Source: Rhodoferax sp.
GTDB lineage: Bacteria > Pseudomonadota > Gammaproteobacteria > Burkholderiales > Burkholderiaceae_C
DNA length: 9,116 nucleotides
NCBI GenBank assembly: GCA_028292305.1
Contig: JAQGMQ010000449.1
Coordinates: 1-9,116 of the forward strand
Direction: 5' to 3'
Made by a program: the position numbers and the translations under genes. Under the pieces are notes generated by a model that saw nothing but the letters and a program-made list of their open reading frames with translations, was not told where the DNA came from and ran no database searches. Below, piece after piece: positions 1 through 7,710 of this stretch (within the stretch, counting starts at the first letter, position 1; every line of letters begins with the position of its first letter).

Positions 1-1127
1 CGCTGGGCCAGCTCACCGGCGGCCTGGCGCATGACTTCAACAACCTGCTGCACGGCATGGGCAGCAGCCTCGAGATCCTGCAGCGCAAGCTCCAGGCCGG
101 CAGCCTCGGCAAGCCCGAAGACGGCGAGCGCTACATCGCCATGGCCCAGCGCGCGGTGCGCCGTGCCGCGTCGCTGACGCAGCGGCTGCTGGCGTTTTCG
201 CGGCGCCAGGCGCTCGACCCGACACCCACCGATGTGAACCTGCTGATCGGCAGCCTGGTCGACCTGGTGCGCAGCACCGTCGGGCCGGGCATCGACGTGC
301 AAACCCCGGCCGATGCGGCGCTGTGGCCGACCTGTGTCGATGCCTCACAGCTGGAAAACGCGCTGCTCAACCTGTGCATCAACGCGCGCGATGCGATGCA
401 GCCCGCCGGTGGGCAGATCACCATTGCCGCGGTCAACCAGACGCTCGATGCCGCCGAGGCAGCACAGCGCACGCTGGCGCCGGGCGACTACATCCGGGTG
501 TCCGTCGCCGACACCGGCACCGGCATGACGCCCGAGGTCATCGCCCGCATCTTCGATCCGTTCTTCACCACCAAGCCGCTGGGCGAAGGCACCGGGCTGG
601 GCCTATCGATGGTCTACGGCTTCGTGCGCCAGTCGGGCGGCCAGGTGGAGGTGGTGTCGGCGCCGGGGCAGGGCACGACGATGCGGCTCTACCTGCAGCG
701 GCATTTCGGCGACGCCGGCACCAAAGACGAGGCGCGCACGGCCGTGCCTTTTCTGCCCGCGCGGCAGTGCGTGGTTCTGCTGGTCGAGGACGACCCGACC
801 ATCCGCACCCTGCTCGCCGAAGAATTGGCCGACGCCGGCTACCGCGTGCTGGTGGCGATCAATGGCTCGGAGGGTCTGGCCCGGTTGCAGGCGGACCAGC
901 CCATCGATGCGCTGATCACCGATGTCGGCCTGCCTGGCGGCATCGACGGCAAACAGCTGGCCGACGCGGGCCGCGGCCTGCGCCCCGGGCTGAAGGTGTT
1001 GTTCATCACCGGTTATGCCGGCAAGGCCGCCGTCGGCGACGTTTTGCCGGGGCCCGGGATGGCGCTGGTCACCAAGCCTTTCGAGTTCGCCGACCTGGCC
1101 GAGAAGCTGCAGAAGCTGCTGGAGTGA
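1..1127 (+). CDS. Hybrid sensor histidine kinase with C-terminal receiver domain (5' partial)
   Basis: This is the C-terminal 374 residues of a membrane or cytosolic sensor kinase; the start and sensory region lie upstream of the window, and reading is in frame from base 3. The fragment opens in the dimerisation/phosphoacceptor helix with an H-box (GGLAHDFNNLL; phosphoacceptor His is visible residue 10, bases 30-32). The ATP-binding domain follows at about 110-235: N-box (ENALLNLCINARDAM), G1 (ADTGTGM), F-box (IFDPFFTTK) and G2 (GEGTGLGLSMVYG). A receiver domain fills about 256-372, with acidic pocket E262-D263-D264, phosphorylatable D307 (TDVGLPGG) and conserved K358. Every catalytic residue looks intact. 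The AHDFNNLL H-box with an attached receiver resembles CckA-like and other PAS hybrid kinases. No HPt domain follows, so phosphate must go to a partner encoded elsewhere or the receiver tunes the kinase. An M at base 57 is internal, because it would remove the phosphoacceptor His. The signal is unknown. Confidence 0.95.
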   Translation, partial: LGQLTGGLAHDFNNLLHGMGSSLEILQRKLQAGSLGKPEDGERYIAMAQRAVRRAASLTQRLLAFSRRQALDPTPTDVNLLIGSLVDLVRSTVGPGIDVQTPADAALWPTCVDASQLENALLNLCINARDAMQPAGGQITIAAVNQTLDAAEAAQRTLAPGDYIRVSVADTGTGMTPEVIARIFDPFFTTKPLGEGTGLGLSMVYGFVRQSGGQVEVVSAPGQGTTMRLYLQRHFGDAGTKDEARTAVPFLPARQCVVLLVEDDPTIRTLLAEELADAGYRVLVAINGSEGLARLQADQPIDALITDVGLPGGIDGKQLADAGRGLRPGLKVLFITGYAGKAAVGDVLPGPGMALVTKPFEFADLAEKLQKLLE

Positions 1128-1134
1128 GGCCGGG

Positions 1135-1156
1135 CCGGCGCGGAAGTCAGCGCCGG
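1135..1156. terminator. GC hairpin between convergent genes, possible bidirectional terminator
   Basis: A perfect 7-bp inverted repeat (CCGGCGC / GCGCCGG) with an 8-nt loop starts 8 nt after the kinase stop. The stop codon of the opposing methyltransferase gene (1147-1149) lies in the loop. The position suits a terminator shared by both genes. No T-tract follows on either strand, so it is not a classical intrinsic terminator; it may instead stall polymerase or protect 3' ends. Confidence 0.4.
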
Positions 1157-1980
1157 GTGACCACGGCTTCCAGGTATTCGCTGGGCACGATCAAGCTGCT
1201 CTCGCCGCCACGGTTCAGGCCGTTCATCAGCGTGGTCAGGTCACGCTCCAGCGCCGCCGCCCCCTCGGCCGGCAGTGCGGCAAAAGCCTTGTGCACCGGG
1301 CCGTACCAGGTGCGGAACACGTCGATGAAATGGGCCGCCGAGCGGTAGCGGAAGTTGAAGATCCGCTTCGTCACGGCGATGTTGGCCGCGCGCTCGCCGA
1401 ACAGCGTCTGCAGATGGGCTTCCACGCCCCAGCGCGAGGGCGGCAGCACGTCCGGCGGCGGCGGCAAATGCCGGCCCAACACCTTGAACAGCTGGCCGAT
1501 GAATCCGTCGGGCGTCCAGTTCGCCAGGCCGATGCGGCCGCCCGGCCGGCACACCCGCGCCATCTCGGCCGCGGCCTGCGCCTGCTGCGGCGCGAACATC
1601 ACGCCGAAGGTCGACAGCACCAAGTCGAAGCTGGCGTCGCCGAAGGGCAGCGCTTCAACATCGGCGGTCTGGAAGTGCACGTCGAGCCGCTCGGCGTGGG
1701 CACGTTCGGCGCCGCGGTCGAGCAGCGCCGGCACATAGTCGGTCGAGGTGACCTTGGCGCCGCGCCGGGCTGCGGCCAACGTGGCGTTGCCGTTGCCGGC
1801 CGCCACGTCGAGCACACGTTCGTCGCAGCGCAGATCGCAGGCCTCGGCCAGTTGTTCGCCCACGATCTGCAGCGTGGTGCCGATGACGGCGTAGTCGCCG
1901 CTGCCCCAGGCGGTCTGCTGGCGGGCCTTGAGTGCGGTGAAGTCGGTGGCGACGGGAGCGGGGGCGGTGGCGGTGTTCAT
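1147..1980 (-). CDS. Class I SAM-dependent methyltransferase (UbiE / type 11-like)
   Basis: Predicted soluble 277-residue enzyme that transfers a methyl group from S-adenosylmethionine; the acceptor cannot be told from sequence. Motif I is VLDVAAGNGNATLA (57-70), followed by the acidic strand-2 end TSTDY (78-82). Motif II is ADVEALPFGDASFDLVLS (107-123) and motif III is CRPGGRIGLANW (144-155). The C-terminal third (PPPP, SRWG, FRTWYGP) is typical of a group of uncharacterised bacterial methyltransferases. The start at 1980 is chosen because AAGGAGAC lies 5 nt upstream; longer in-frame extensions run into the divergent control region. It faces the OsmC-AraC pair across 245 bp and is convergent with the kinase. 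Family assignment is firm. A role in ubiquinone or menaquinone synthesis is not supported, since it lacks close UbiE resemblance beyond the fold motifs. Confidence 0.9.
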   Translation of the reverse strand: MNTATAPAPVATDFTALKARQQTAWGSGDYAVIGTTLQIVGEQLAEACDLRCDERVLDVAAGNGNATLAAARRGAKVTSTDYVPALLDRGAERAHAERLDVHFQTADVEALPFGDASFDLVLSTFGVMFAPQQAQAAAEMARVCRPGGRIGLANWTPDGFIGQLFKVLGRHLPPPPDVLPPSRWGVEAHLQTLFGERAANIAVTKRIFNFRYRSAAHFIDVFRTWYGPVHKAFAALPAEGAAALERDLTTLMNGLNRGGESSLIVPSEYLEAVVTRR

Positions 1981-2110
1981 GTCGGTCTCCTTGGGGGTAT
2001 TGGGGTAGCGGCCGATTGTTCGGCGCGGGCCGCGCGGTGTCCTGTCTGTGCGTCTCGCCGGTTTGTCCGAGCGTCCGCCGTGGCACGTCGGTCGGTGGCG
2101 ACTTGGCCTT

Positions 2111-2140
2111 GCGTCCGGCGATCCTGCTCCAGCGTCCGGC
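2111..2140 (+). repeat. 9-bp direct repeat GCGTCCGGC, 21 bp apart, possible AraC-family site
   Basis: GCGTCCGGC occurs at 2111-2119 and 2132-2140, exactly 21 bp apart, with an 8/9 copy (GCGTCCGCC) at 2071-2079. Many AraC-family activators bind two direct repeats about two helical turns apart upstream of -35, and an AraC-family gene lies in the downstream transcript. The flanks of the two copies do not match, and high-GC DNA produces such words by chance, so this is a weak call. Confidence 0.25.
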
Positions 2141-2165
2141 CTGGCTCGGCTGTAGCGGGCCCGGG

Positions 2166-2194
2166 TTGACGCAGGGGCACGAGACTGCCACGAT
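2166..2194 (+). promoter_or_regulatory. Possible sigma-70-type promoter for the OsmC-AraC pair
   Basis: TTGACG (2166-2171; 5/6 match to the -35 consensus) is followed after 17 bp by CACGAT (2189-2194; 3/6 match to -10). Transcription would begin near 2200, giving a short leader that holds the AGGAGA ribosome site. The weak -10 fits a promoter needing an activator. It is a visual match only. Confidence 0.3.
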
Positions 2195-2225
2195 GCTTTT
2201 TTGCTCGAACCTGCAGGAGACGAAG

Positions 2226-2780
2226 ATGGACATGGCAACCCAATCCGCGGCGCCACGCGACATTGCCGCCGCGCTGGAGCGTGTGGAAGGCGTGCTGCGG
2301 CGTCGGCCCGAAAGCGGCCTGCACGACGACGCGCCCGCCGCCGTGTGCTGGCAAGGCGGCACGCGCATGGTGGCCAGCCACGCCAACGGCACGCGCATCG
2401 CCACCGACATGCCGACCGAGCTCGGCGGCAGCGGCGACCAGGTCACGCCCGGCTGGCTGTTCCGCGCGGGGCTGGCCTCGTGCGCGGCCACGTCGATCGC
2501 GTTGGCCGCGGCCGCCCGGGGCGTCACGCTCACGCTGCTGGAAGCCCGCGTGACCAGCCGCTCCGACGCGCGTGCGCTGCTGGGCCTGTCGGAGGCCGAT
2601 GGCCGCCCCGTCGACCCCGCGCCCAGCGAGCTGCGGCTCAGCGTGCGCGTGGCCGCCGCCGGCCTGCCGGACGACGCCCTGCGCGCGCTGGTCACGCTGG
2701 CCGTGGGCCGCTCGCCGATCCCGAGCGTCGTGCCGCAGGCGCTGCCGCTGGCATTGCACATCGCGCTGGGCGCGGCCTGA
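2226..2780 (+). CDS. OsmC family protein lacking the second conserved cysteine
   Basis: Predicted cytosolic 184-residue OsmC/Ohr-fold protein. Members of this family reduce organic hydroperoxides with a pair of cysteines. The diagnostic core is visible: TELGGSGDQVTPGWLF (64-79), then the helix with the first conserved cysteine, GLASCAATSIAL (C86). The second family motif, normally Cys-Pro-Val, here reads RSPIPSVV with Ser163 in place of Cys. The only other cysteine (C41, VCWQGG) lies near the N-terminus. So it is probably not a standard two-cysteine peroxidase and may act on another substrate or bind ligand. The start at 2226 is set by AGGAGA 5 nt upstream. An in-frame ATG at 2193 has no ribosome site and would overlap the putative -10; ATG at 2232 is a lesser option. 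The AraC-type regulator starts 20 nt after the stop, suggesting one transcript. Confidence 0.88.
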   Translation: MDMATQSAAPRDIAAALERVEGVLRRRPESGLHDDAPAAVCWQGGTRMVASHANGTRIATDMPTELGGSGDQVTPGWLFRAGLASCAATSIALAAAARGVTLTLLEARVTSRSDARALLGLSEADGRPVDPAPSELRLSVRVAAAGLPDDALRALVTLAVGRSPIPSVVPQALPLALHIALGAA

Positions 2781-2800
2781 GACGGCGCCGGCCAACGCCG

Positions 2801-3802
2801 ATGGATGCTCTGTCCGAAACCCTGAAGGTGGTGCGCCTTGTCGGCGCGATCTTCATCAACGCACGTTTCACGGCGCCGTGGTGTTACCAGTCACCACACG
2901 CTGACACGGCCGCGCCGTTTCTCGAGCCCGGTGCCGAACGCGTGGTGATCTTCCACCTGCTGACCGAAGGCGAATGTTTCTGCGAGCTGGGCGACGGCCC
3001 GCCGGTGCGGCTGGTGGCGGGCGACGCCATCATCTTCCCGCAGGGCGATGCGCACCGCATGTGCTCGGCGCCCGGCGTGCCGGCCGCCCAGGGCGCGCGG
3101 CTGGACGAGGTGCTGGCGCGGCGACCAAGGCAGCTGGCCTATGGCGGCGGCGGTGCCAGCACGCGGCTGGTCTGCGGCTACCTGGCCTGCGACGCGCGGC
3201 TGGCGCGGCTGCTGCTAGCGGGCCTGCCGCCCCTGGTACGGGTCAACGTGCGCGGCTCGAATGCGGGCACCTGGCTCGAGGCCTCGGTGCGTTACGCGCT
3301 GGCCGAAGCGCGCTCGCCGCGGCCCGGCGGCGAAGGCGTGCTGGCCAAGCTCGCCGAGGTGTTGTTCATCGAAGTGCTGCGCCAGTACATGCACCAGCAG
3401 GCCGCGGACGCGGTGGATGGCGAACGCCACAGCGGCTGGCTCGCGGGCGTGGGCGACCGCATCGTCGGCGCCGCGTTGAACGCGCTGCACAAGAGCCCGG
3501 CGCACACCTGGTCGCTGGACGAGCTGGCGCGCACCGCGGGCACCTCGCGCTCGGTGCTGGCCGAGCGCTTCCAGCAGCTGGTGGGCAGCTCACCGATGCA
3601 GTACCTCACGCAGTGGCGCATGCTGCTCGCGTCGAACCTGCTGTGCCGCAGCAATGCGCCGCTGTCGCGCATCGCCGAAGACGTGGGGTACCAGACCGAC
3701 ACCGCTTTCAGCCGCGCCTTCCGGCGCGAGTTCGGCGCGCCGCCCGCGGCCTGGCGGCGCGGGCAAGTGGCGGCACTGCCGGCGGCACAGCGCCTGCAAT
3801 AA
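2801..3802 (+). CDS. AraC family transcriptional regulator with N-terminal cupin (Cupin_6-like) domain
   Basis: Predicted 333-residue DNA-binding regulator. Residues about 1-200 form a cupin-type ligand or effector domain: it opens DALSETLKVVRLVGAIF, has APWC (25-28), and ends a strand with AGDAIIFPQGDAHRM (73-87, His85), as in AraC proteins with a Cupin_6 domain. Two helix-turn-helix units follow: SLDELARTAGTSRSVLAERF (238-257) and IAEDVGYQTDTAFSRAFRRE (291-310), then FGAPPAAWR, the usual AraC C-terminal signature. The start ATG at 2801 matches the usual beginning of the family; ATG at 2805 is out of frame. No Shine-Dalgarno is visible, and with only 20 nt after the OsmC stop translation may be coupled. 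Its target is likely local (the OsmC gene or its divergent methyltransferase), but that is inference. It ends 2 nt from the convergent MocR gene. Confidence 0.92.
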   Translation: MDALSETLKVVRLVGAIFINARFTAPWCYQSPHADTAAPFLEPGAERVVIFHLLTEGECFCELGDGPPVRLVAGDAIIFPQGDAHRMCSAPGVPAAQGARLDEVLARRPRQLAYGGGGASTRLVCGYLACDARLARLLLAGLPPLVRVNVRGSNAGTWLEASVRYALAEARSPRPGGEGVLAKLAEVLFIEVLRQYMHQQAADAVDGERHSGWLAGVGDRIVGAALNALHKSPAHTWSLDELARTAGTSRSVLAERFQQLVGSSPMQYLTQWRMLLASNLLCRSNAPLSRIAEDVGYQTDTAFSRAFRREFGAPPAAWRRGQVAALPAAQRLQ

Positions 3803-3804
3803 GC

Positions 3805-5328
<1,524 letters not shown>

Positions 5329-5352
5329 CGGCTGAAGGTTGGGGTGGCAAGT

Positions 5353-5384
5353 GGACCAATCATCTTGATGCAGATCGGACCAAT
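5353..5384. promoter_or_regulatory. Tandem GGACCAAT direct repeat, candidate MocR operator
   Basis: The exact 8-mer GGACCAAT occurs at 5353-5360 and 5377-5384, a 24-bp period, inside the 117-bp region between the MocR gene and the divergent operon. Between them lies a small inverted repeat CATC-TT-GATG (5361-5370). The first copy ends 24 bp from the MocR start codon and the second 61 bp from the operon's first start codon, so a bound regulator could affect both promoters. GabR-type regulators are known to bind direct repeats. No convincing -35/-10 pair is visible on either strand. Confidence 0.5.
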
Positions 5385-5445
5385 GCCTGGGCCAGTGTAG
5401 ACCCAGAATCGAGTCACCCCAAACCGAGCAACCAAGGAACACACC

Positions 5446-5919
5446 ATGTCCACCGCCATCGAAATGCACACCCCCCGCATGACCTACGAGACCTTCGCCC
5501 GTCTCGCACCCAAGTCCAACACGGCCCTGCTGAGCCTGGGCAGCGCCAACCACGCGCTGCTCGACACGCAGCTGCTCGAACTCATCGAAGTGCGCGCCTC
5601 GCAGATCAACGGCTGCGCCTACTGCGTGCACTACCACCTGGGCCTGGCGCGCAAGGCCGGTGTCGACCAGGTCAAGCTCGACCTGCTGGCCGTGTGGCCC
5701 GAAGCCGGCGTGTTCTCGCCGCGCGAAATGGCCGCGCTGGCCTTTGCCGAGCAGCTGGTCGACGTGTCACGCAAAGGCGTGACCGACCCAGCCTGGGAAG
5801 GCTTGAAGGCGCACTTCACCGAGACCGAGATCGCCGGCCTGTGCACCGCGGTGGCCACCATTTCGGCCTGGAACCGCATCGCCATTTCGATGGGCTTCGC
5901 GCCCGCGCTCGGACAATGA
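5446..5919 (+). CDS. AhpD-like / carboxymuconolactone decarboxylase family protein
   Basis: Predicted cytosolic 157-residue all-helical protein of the AhpD/CMD superfamily. The redox signature is GCAYCVHYH: Cys57 and Cys60 (CxxC), His64, and Glu45 twelve residues before Cys57. These match the spacing of Glu118, Cys130, Cys133 and His137 in mycobacterial AhpD, so the proton relay and disulfide centre appear present. The CxxC pattern argues for thiol-disulfide or peroxidase-linked chemistry and against true gamma-carboxymuconolactone decarboxylation, whose enzymes lack this pair; the common annotation is therefore misleading. The inner residue is Tyr59 where AhpD has His132. Start 5446 has AAGGA at 5434-5438. 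It is the first gene of an operon; the GNAT gene begins inside its stop codon (ATGA at 5916-5919). Likely under control of the divergent MocR regulator. The electron donor and substrate are unknown. Confidence 0.92.
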   Translation: MSTAIEMHTPRMTYETFARLAPKSNTALLSLGSANHALLDTQLLELIEVRASQINGCAYCVHYHLGLARKAGVDQVKLDLLAVWPEAGVFSPREMAALAFAEQLVDVSRKGVTDPAWEGLKAHFTETEIAGLCTAVATISAWNRIAISMGFAPALGQ

Positions 5920-6371
5920 GCGCCGCCCATATTTACGGCGAAGTGCTGGAAGTCACCGCCGAGGCCGACGTGCTGGCCTGCCACACGCTGATGCAGCAGC
6001 TGCGTCCGCAGTTGTTGACTTCAGAAGAATGGCTCGCGCGTTTCACACGCCAGGCTGCGCAAGGCTACCGGCTGCTGGCGCTGTGGCATGCCCGGCGCCC
6101 CGTCGCGTTGGGCGGCTTTCGCCTGCAGGAAAACCTGGTGCACGGGCGCTTTCTGTACGTCGACGACCTGGTCACCGACGCCAACGACCGCAGCGGTGGA
6201 CGCGGCACCTGGATGATGGACGCCCTGAAGGCCGAGGCCAGCCGCTGCGGCTGCGATCTGCTGGTGCTGGACACGGGCCTGGCCAACGTGCAGGCGCATC
6301 GTTTCTACTACCGCAACGGCCTGCTGGCCCGGGCGCTGCGCTTCAGCATGCCGGTGGAGGAAAAGTCATGA
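5916..6371 (+). CDS. GNAT family N-acetyltransferase
   Basis: Predicted 151-residue acetyl-CoA-dependent acyltransferase. The GNAT core is visible: the beta-4 strand FLYVDDLVTD (79-88), the acetyl-CoA pyrophosphate loop RSGGRGTWMMDAL (92-104), strand 5 CDLLVLDTGL, and the C-terminal NVQAHRFYYRNGL (124-136), the usual place of the catalytic or CoA-contacting Tyr. The substrate is not known. The start overlaps the stop of the preceding AhpD-like gene (ATGA), and its own stop overlaps the next start (ATGA at 6368-6371). Translation of all three genes is therefore probably coupled, and the acetyltransferase is a planned part of the set. It may modify an amine or the compound that the neighbouring redox proteins process. 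Confidence 0.9.
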   Translation: MSAAHIYGEVLEVTAEADVLACHTLMQQLRPQLLTSEEWLARFTRQAAQGYRLLALWHARRPVALGGFRLQENLVHGRFLYVDDLVTDANDRSGGRGTWMMDALKAEASRCGCDLLVLDTGLANVQAHRFYYRNGLLARALRFSMPVEEKS

Positions 6372-7009
6372 ACGCGCCATCTTCGTTGCTGCACGTGGCG
6401 GCCAGTCCGCGCGCTGCCTTGTCCAACAGCTACCGCCTCGGTCGCCAACTGGCCGTTGGCCTGAGCGCTGCCGTACCCGGCATGGCGGTCATTGACCGCC
6501 CCGTGGGCACGGCACCGCCGCCAGCGCCTGATGCGCGCTTCGCGGCCGAGAGCGTGATCGCGGCCAGCGAACGGCTGCACGCCGCCTATTCGGATGGCCT
6601 GATCGCCGAGCTGGCGGACGCGCAGATGGTGGTCATCTCCACGCCCATGCACAACTTCACCGTGCCCACGGCACTCAAGGCCTGGATCGACCAGATCGTG
6701 CGGTCCGGCCGCACCTTCGAGGGCACGCCGCGTGGCAAGCGTGGGCTGCTGGCGTCGAAGCCGGTGTACCTGGTCGTGAGCTGTGGCGGGCCGGTGGGCA
6801 ACGGCGTCGAGACGCAGCAGGATTTCCTGACGCCCTACCTGCACTACCTGCTGGGCACCATCGGGCTGACCGACGTGCGGGCGCTGCGGGTGGACCGCCT
6901 GAACCAGGGCCCGGAGCGTTTCGAGGCTTCGATGCAGCGCGGCCAGGCTTGGGTCGATGAGGCAGTGGCGGCGGTGACGGCGCCGGCCGCCAGGGCCGAG
7001 ACGGCTTAA
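6368..7009 (+). CDS. FMN-dependent NADH-azoreductase / NAD(P)H-quinone reductase-like flavoprotein
   Basis: Predicted cytosolic 213-residue flavodoxin-fold enzyme (AzoR/Flavodoxin_2 group; E. coli AzoR is about 200). Such enzymes use NAD(P)H and bound FMN for two-electron reduction of quinones and azo compounds. Evidence: the N-terminal strand and FMN-phosphate loop HVAASPRAALSNSYRLGR (9-26), the central motif STPMHNFTVPTALKAWIDQI (91-110) followed by VRSGRTF, and VSCGG (137-141) where AzoR has SRGG. The start ATG overlaps the GNAT stop. It is the last gene of the MocR-linked operon and ends 6 nt from the convergent DsbA-like gene. The C-terminal tail is Ala-rich and low in complexity. The family is sure; the physiological acceptor (quinone is the best guess) is inferred, so no gene symbol is given. 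Confidence 0.9.
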   Translation: MNAPSSLLHVAASPRAALSNSYRLGRQLAVGLSAAVPGMAVIDRPVGTAPPPAPDARFAAESVIAASERLHAAYSDGLIAELADAQMVVISTPMHNFTVPTALKAWIDQIVRSGRTFEGTPRGKRGLLASKPVYLVVSCGGPVGNGVETQQDFLTPYLHYLLGTIGLTDVRALRVDRLNQGPERFEASMQRGQAWVDEAVAAVTAPAARAETA

Positions 7010-7015
7010 CGGATC

Positions 7016-7693
7016 TCAGTCGGCGGGTGCGCCCGCCACAGCCTGCTTCATCGCATCCAGCAGGGTCGCCGGGTCCTGGGCGCCAGACACGGCCAGTTGC
7101 CGGTTGAAGATGAAAAACGGCACACCGGTCACGCCCAGCTGCCGCGCCTGCGCGTCCGATTCCGCCACGGCTGCGCGTTCGTCGGCACTGGTGATGAAGG
7201 CGCGGGCAGCGTCGGCGTCCAGCCCGGCTTCAGCGGCAATGGCGGCCAACACCTCGGTGTCGCCGATGTTGCGGTTCTCGACGAAATAGGCCTTGAGCAG
7301 CCGCTCCTTCATGTCGCTGCCGTCCTTGTCGCCTTGCTGCGCGAAGGCGATGAGCGCATGCGCGGCCAGCGTGTTGGCCTGGTGCGCGATGCCGTCGATG
7401 TTCAGCGTGAGGCCGACCGCGCTGCCGGCCGCGCGCACGCGGTCATAGATCGTTTTGGCGCGCTCGGGGCCGCCGAACTTGTCTTCCAGGTACTGCTGGC
7501 GCGGCATGCCGCCCGCGGGCAGGTCGGGGTTGAGCTGGAACGGGTGCCAGCGGATCACCACCGGCGGCAAGTCGGCGGCTTCGGGCAGGGCCAGCGCGGC
7601 TTCGAGTTTGCGTTTGCCGATGTAGCACCAGGGGCAGACCACGTCGGAGACGATGTCGATGGTCAGGGGCGTGTTGGCAGTGGCTCGGGTCAT
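7016..7693 (-). CDS. DsbA family oxidoreductase, FrnE-like
   Basis: Predicted 225-residue protein with a thioredoxin fold and a helical insertion. No signal peptide is present, so it is cytosolic like FrnE proteins rather than periplasmic like DsbA. The first strand leads to the active site SDVVCPWCYIGKRKLEAAL, with the Cys20-Pro-Trp-Cys23 pair. HPFQLNPDLPAGGMPRQQY (50-68) and the cis-Pro loop GVTGVPFFIFN (Pro192) are standard for the group, which also includes proteins annotated as 2-hydroxychromene-2-carboxylate isomerase-like. CPWC predicts an active thiol-disulfide oxidoreductase or isomerase. The start at 7693 is supported by AAGGA 7 nt upstream. It is the second gene of a two-gene operon, 17 nt after the stop of the oxidoreductase gene upstream. 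Its substrate is unknown. Confidence 0.93.
   Translation of the reverse strand: MTRATANTPLTIDIVSDVVCPWCYIGKRKLEAALALPEAADLPPVVIRWHPFQLNPDLPAGGMPRQQYLEDKFGGPERAKTIYDRVRAAGSAVGLTLNIDGIAHQANTLAAHALIAFAQQGDKDGSDMKERLLKAYFVENRNIGDTEVLAAIAAEAGLDADAARAFITSADERAAVAESDAQARQLGVTGVPFFIFNRQLAVSGAQDPATLLDAMKQAVAGAPAD
7022..7037 (+). terminator. Hairpin just past the AzoR-like gene, inside the DsbA-like coding end
   Basis: A perfect 6-bp stem (GGCGGG / CCCGCC) with a 4-nt TGCG loop begins 13 nt after the stop of the three-gene operon. It lies within the last codons of the opposing DsbA-like gene. No U-tract follows, and the stem bases also encode Ala-Gly-Ala-Pro-Ala, so terminator function is only possible, not shown. 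Confidence 0.25.
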
Positions 7694-7710
7694 GGTCGTT
7701 TCCTTGGATG

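Larger units (their letters stand above)
1981..2225. promoter_or_regulatory. Divergent control region between methyltransferase and OsmC genes
   Basis: This 245-bp stretch, the longest gap in the window, separates two genes read in opposite directions and must hold both promoters. It contains a good Shine-Dalgarno for each side: AAGGAGAC (minus strand, about 1986-1993) and AGGAGA at 2215-2220. Two adjacent perfect inverted repeats lie in the methyltransferase leader (GCCGA-TTGT-TCGGC, 2011-2024; GCGCG-GGC-CGCGC, 2023-2035). A 9-bp direct repeat is described separately. I see no credible small ORF in it. Confidence 0.6.

Noticed and set aside
323..1348. Plus-strand open frame overlapping the kinase and running into the methyltransferase
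   Set aside because: The kinase frame holds all N, G1, F, G2 and receiver motifs; this one has none.
2193..2225. Upstream ATG for the OsmC-family gene
   Set aside because: In frame, but with no ribosome site, and it overlaps the likely -10. AGGAGA is ideally placed for ATG 2226.
5446..5919. True gamma-carboxymuconolactone decarboxylase of the protocatechuate pathway
   Set aside because: The AhpD-type CxxC and Glu/His residues are present and no other protocatechuate-pathway genes are nearby.
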